In this document: in pieces, positions 61,994 through 64,000 of the stretch
Layout: each line of letters starts with the position of its first letter
How positions within the stretch are numbered: position 1 is the stretch's first letter
Source: JAFECT01 sp963838235
GTDB taxonomy: Bacteria > Pseudomonadota > Alphaproteobacteria > Caulobacterales > Caulobacteraceae
Assembly (NCBI GenBank): GCA_963838235.1
Contig: CAWIQJ010000006.1
Span: 930,001 to 994,000 of the forward strand
DNA length: 64,000 nt
Direction of reading: 5' to 3'
Notes under the pieces: generated by a model
Told to the model about the DNA's origin: nothing
The model's database searches: none
Seen by the model: the letters and a program-made list of their open reading frames with translations, nothing else
Program-made: the position numbers and the translations under genes

Positions 61994-64000
61994 GTTCGCG
62001 ACCGCCGGCGCCCTCTCGCTGGCCCTGGCGCTCACCAGCCTGTCCTGCGCTCACGCGGCGCCGGCGCCCGCGGCGGACAGCCTTTCGGCGCTCCAATGGC
62101 GCAACATCGGGCCATTCCGCGGCGGCCGGGCGACAGCAGTGGCGGGCATCGCCGGCCAACCTTTCACCTTCTTCATCGGCACCGCAGGCGGCGGCGTCTG
62201 GGAGACCACGGACGCCGGCGTGACCTGGGCAAACGCCTCCGACGGTTTCCTCAAGGCCGCATCGGTCGGCGCCATCGCCATCGCGCCGTCGGACCCGAAC
62301 ATCATCTATGTCGGCATGGGCGAGGCGACCGCGCGCGCCAACACCCTGCATCGCGGCGATGGCGTCTATAAGTCCTCGGACGGCGGCAAAACCTGGACGC
62401 ACATCGGTCTCGACACCGTCGACGAAATCTCGCGCATCCTCGTCGATCCGCACGACCCGAACCTCGTCTATGTCGCCGCGCAGGGCCCGCTTTACGCGCC
62501 GGGCCAGGCGCGCGGGGTCTTCCGCTCCAGCGACGGCGGGGCGACCTGGAAGCGCGTGCTGTTCACCGGCGATACGGTCGGTCCGGCCGATCTCGCGATG
62601 GATCTGAAGGACTCCAAGGTCCTTTACGCGGCTATGTGGGATCACCTGCGCACGCCTTGGGAAATCCGCGCCTATGGAGCAGGCAGCGGCCTCTACAAGA
62701 GCGTCGACGGCGGCGAGAATTGGACCCGGACCGGCGAAGGCCTGCCGGCGTCCCTGGGCAAGCTCAGCGTATCGGCGACGTCCGACCCGAACCGCGTCTA
62801 TGCGCTGGTCGCGACCGAGATTGCCGGCAAGTCGGGCCTCTATCGCTCGGACGACGCGGGCAAGTCGTGGTCGCTGATCAACAACGACCGCAATCTGACC
62901 CGGCGGTCCTGGTATTTCACCAAGCTTTTCGCCGACCCAACCGATCCGCAGACGGTATGGGTCGCCGATCTCGGCATGCAACGGTCGACCGACGGTGGAA
63001 AGACGTTTTCGCCGGTCACGCCGCCGCACGGCGATCATCACGAGCTGTGGATCAATCCGACGAACGCGAAGTTCGTCGGCGAGGCCGATGACGGCGGCGG
63101 AACCGTCTCGTTCGACGGCGGCCGTACTTGGTCGTCGGAAGACAATCAGTCCACCGCCCAGATCTACCGAGTCGTGGCCGACAATGCTTATCCATACCAC
63201 CTCTATGGCGGTCAGCAGGACGACGACACCCTCGATATCGCCAGCGCGTCCTTCGATCACGGCGGCATCGGGCGACACGACTGGCGGGCCGGCACGGGCA
63301 GCGAAAACTCCTTCGTCGACGTCGATCCGAACCATCCCGACGTGGTCTGGGCGAGCGGCTATCTCGGCGAGATGGACGAGCTCACCATCAGCACCGGCGT
63401 GACGCGGATCACTAACCCCTATCCGGTTCTGCTCTGGGGCAATTCGGCCAGCCGTATGCAGACCTATCGCTATGTGCTGAACACGCCGATCCTGAAGTCG
63501 CGGCATGCGCACAAGACGCTCTATCTCGGCGCCCAGATGCTGCTGGCTACCGACGATGACGGCAAGACCTGGCGCGAGGTCGGACCCGACGTCACCCGCC
63601 GCGGCAATGTCCCGAACATGCCGCAGCACCTCGGAACCAGCGAGACCGGCGACGGCGTCTACGGCGCGATCGACTATGTGGCGGAGTCGCTCTTGAAGGA
63701 AGGCGTGTTGTGGACCGGCAGCGACGACGGCATGGTCGCCGTCACCCCCGACGGTGGTAAGACCTGGCATAAGGGTGAACTGCCCGGCGCCGCGGACGCG
63801 CGGATCAATGCGATCGATCCGTCGCCGCACGATCCCGCGACCGCCTATGTCGCCGCGACCCGGTTCCAGTTCGACGACCAGAAACCTTACCTGTTCAAGA
63901 CGACCGACTGGGGCAAGACCTGGACGCGCCTCGGCGGCGCCCTTCCGGCCTGGACGCGGGTGGTGCGCGAGGATCCGGAGCGCAAGGGTCTGCTCTACGC
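61986..64000 (+). CDS. Secreted sialidase/VPS10-like beta-propeller protein (partial, runs off the right edge)
   Basis: The ATG at 61986 overlaps the permease stop region. A signal peptide (MPKFATAGALSLALALTSLS) is followed by repeated BNR/Asp-box motifs: SSDGGKTW, SSDGGATW, SVDGGENW, STDGGKTF, and the family entry NIGPFRGGRATAV. The sequence continues beyond 64000 after about 671 residues; such proteins are usually 900-1100 residues. Function is not known; they often accompany TonB-receptor and peptidase loci. Confidence 0.88.
   Translation, partial: MPKFATAGALSLALALTSLSCAHAAPAPAADSLSALQWRNIGPFRGGRATAVAGIAGQPFTFFIGTAGGGVWETTDAGVTWANASDGFLKAASVGAIAIAPSDPNIIYVGMGEATARANTLHRGDGVYKSSDGGKTWTHIGLDTVDEISRILVDPHDPNLVYVAAQGPLYAPGQARGVFRSSDGGATWKRVLFTGDTVGPADLAMDLKDSKVLYAAMWDHLRTPWEIRAYGAGSGLYKSVDGGENWTRTGEGLPASLGKLSVSATSDPNRVYALVATEIAGKSGLYRSDDAGKSWSLINNDRNLTRRSWYFTKLFADPTDPQTVWVADLGMQRSTDGGKTFSPVTPPHGDHHELWINPTNAKFVGEADDGGGTVSFDGGRTWSSEDNQSTAQIYRVVADNAYPYHLYGGQQDDDTLDIASASFDHGGIGRHDWRAGTGSENSFVDVDPNHPDVVWASGYLGEMDELTISTGVTRITNPYPVLLWGNSASRMQTYRYVLNTPILKSRHAHKTLYLGAQMLLATDDDGKTWREVGPDVTRRGNVPNMPQHLGTSETGDGVYGAIDYVAESLLKEGVLWTGSDDGMVAVTPDGGKTWHKGELPGAADARINAIDPSPHDPATAYVAATRFQFDDQKPYLFKTTDWGKTWTRLGGALPAWTRVVREDPERKGLLY

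Noticed and set aside
61947..63830. 627-residue open frame on the minus strand
   Set aside because: It is a shadow of the beta-propeller gene, which has clear Asp-box repeats on the plus strand.
1..64000. CRISPR arrays or rRNA genes
   Set aside because: No regularly spaced direct repeats and no rRNA-like sequence were found on reading the window.

Overview
The window looks like an alphaproteobacterial chromosome carrying a large integrated element. The GC-rich flanks, a TonB-dependent receptor with clustered periplasmic peptidases, and a palindromic dispersed repeat at 484-532 and 58824-58936 fit Caulobacterales, Micropepsales or a related order. The genus cannot be read from the sequence.

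Layout. 1-1722 is backbone: the start of recR (minus strand, open at the left edge) and a P1-family aminopeptidase. 1723-1799 is tRNA-Arg(ACG). A 47-bp copy of its 3' half recurs at 42229-42275, and a tyrosine integrase lies directly downstream of the tRNA. The interval 1754-42275 is therefore an integrated element of about 40.5 kb. It encodes a replication-relaxation protein and two TraD/TraG-like ATPases but no recognisable mating-pair formation genes, so it looks like an integrative mobilizable element, probably built by accretion because it also carries a large serine recombinase and a second tyrosine recombinase. 42276-64000 is backbone again: a TonB-dependent receptor, three S10 peptidases, two M61 peptidases, an S41 peptidase, two PLP aminotransferases, an Lrp/AsnC regulator, an ornithine cyclodeaminase-like protein, an APC permease and a beta-propeller protein. 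Together these resemble a peptide and amino-acid scavenging locus.

Island cargo from left to right: a kinase / endonuclease IV-like / PhyH-like dioxygenase cassette; an aldo/keto reductase; an ArdC-RuvC-like-XRE-ATPase operon; two metallo-beta-lactamase-fold proteins flanking a membrane protein; a TorF-like porin, an EamA exporter and a PLP decarboxylase opposite an XRE regulator; a TIR-domain protein with a partner gene; the mobilization operon; an HNH-like protein; an avidin-family protein without a signal peptide; and a complete-looking RiPP cluster. The RiPP cluster has a 63-residue precursor ending in three Cys-Cys pairs, a leader-binding E1-like protein, YcaO, a SagB-type dehydrogenase and a B12/radical SAM C-methyltransferase, with a SAM methyltransferase gene running divergently. 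An IS1595-family element of 2992 bp with perfect 8-bp target duplications and several passenger genes follows.

The strongest candidate for an undescribed system is the azoline-type RiPP cluster (31039-37649) with its CCxx-repeat core, next to the avidin gene. A separate and important observation is technical: at least nine genes-worth of single-base indels, all at short homopolymers, break otherwise intact reading frames across both island and backbone. Undoing each one restores a frame divisible by three and a recognisable family sequence, so they are more likely sequence errors than pseudogenes.
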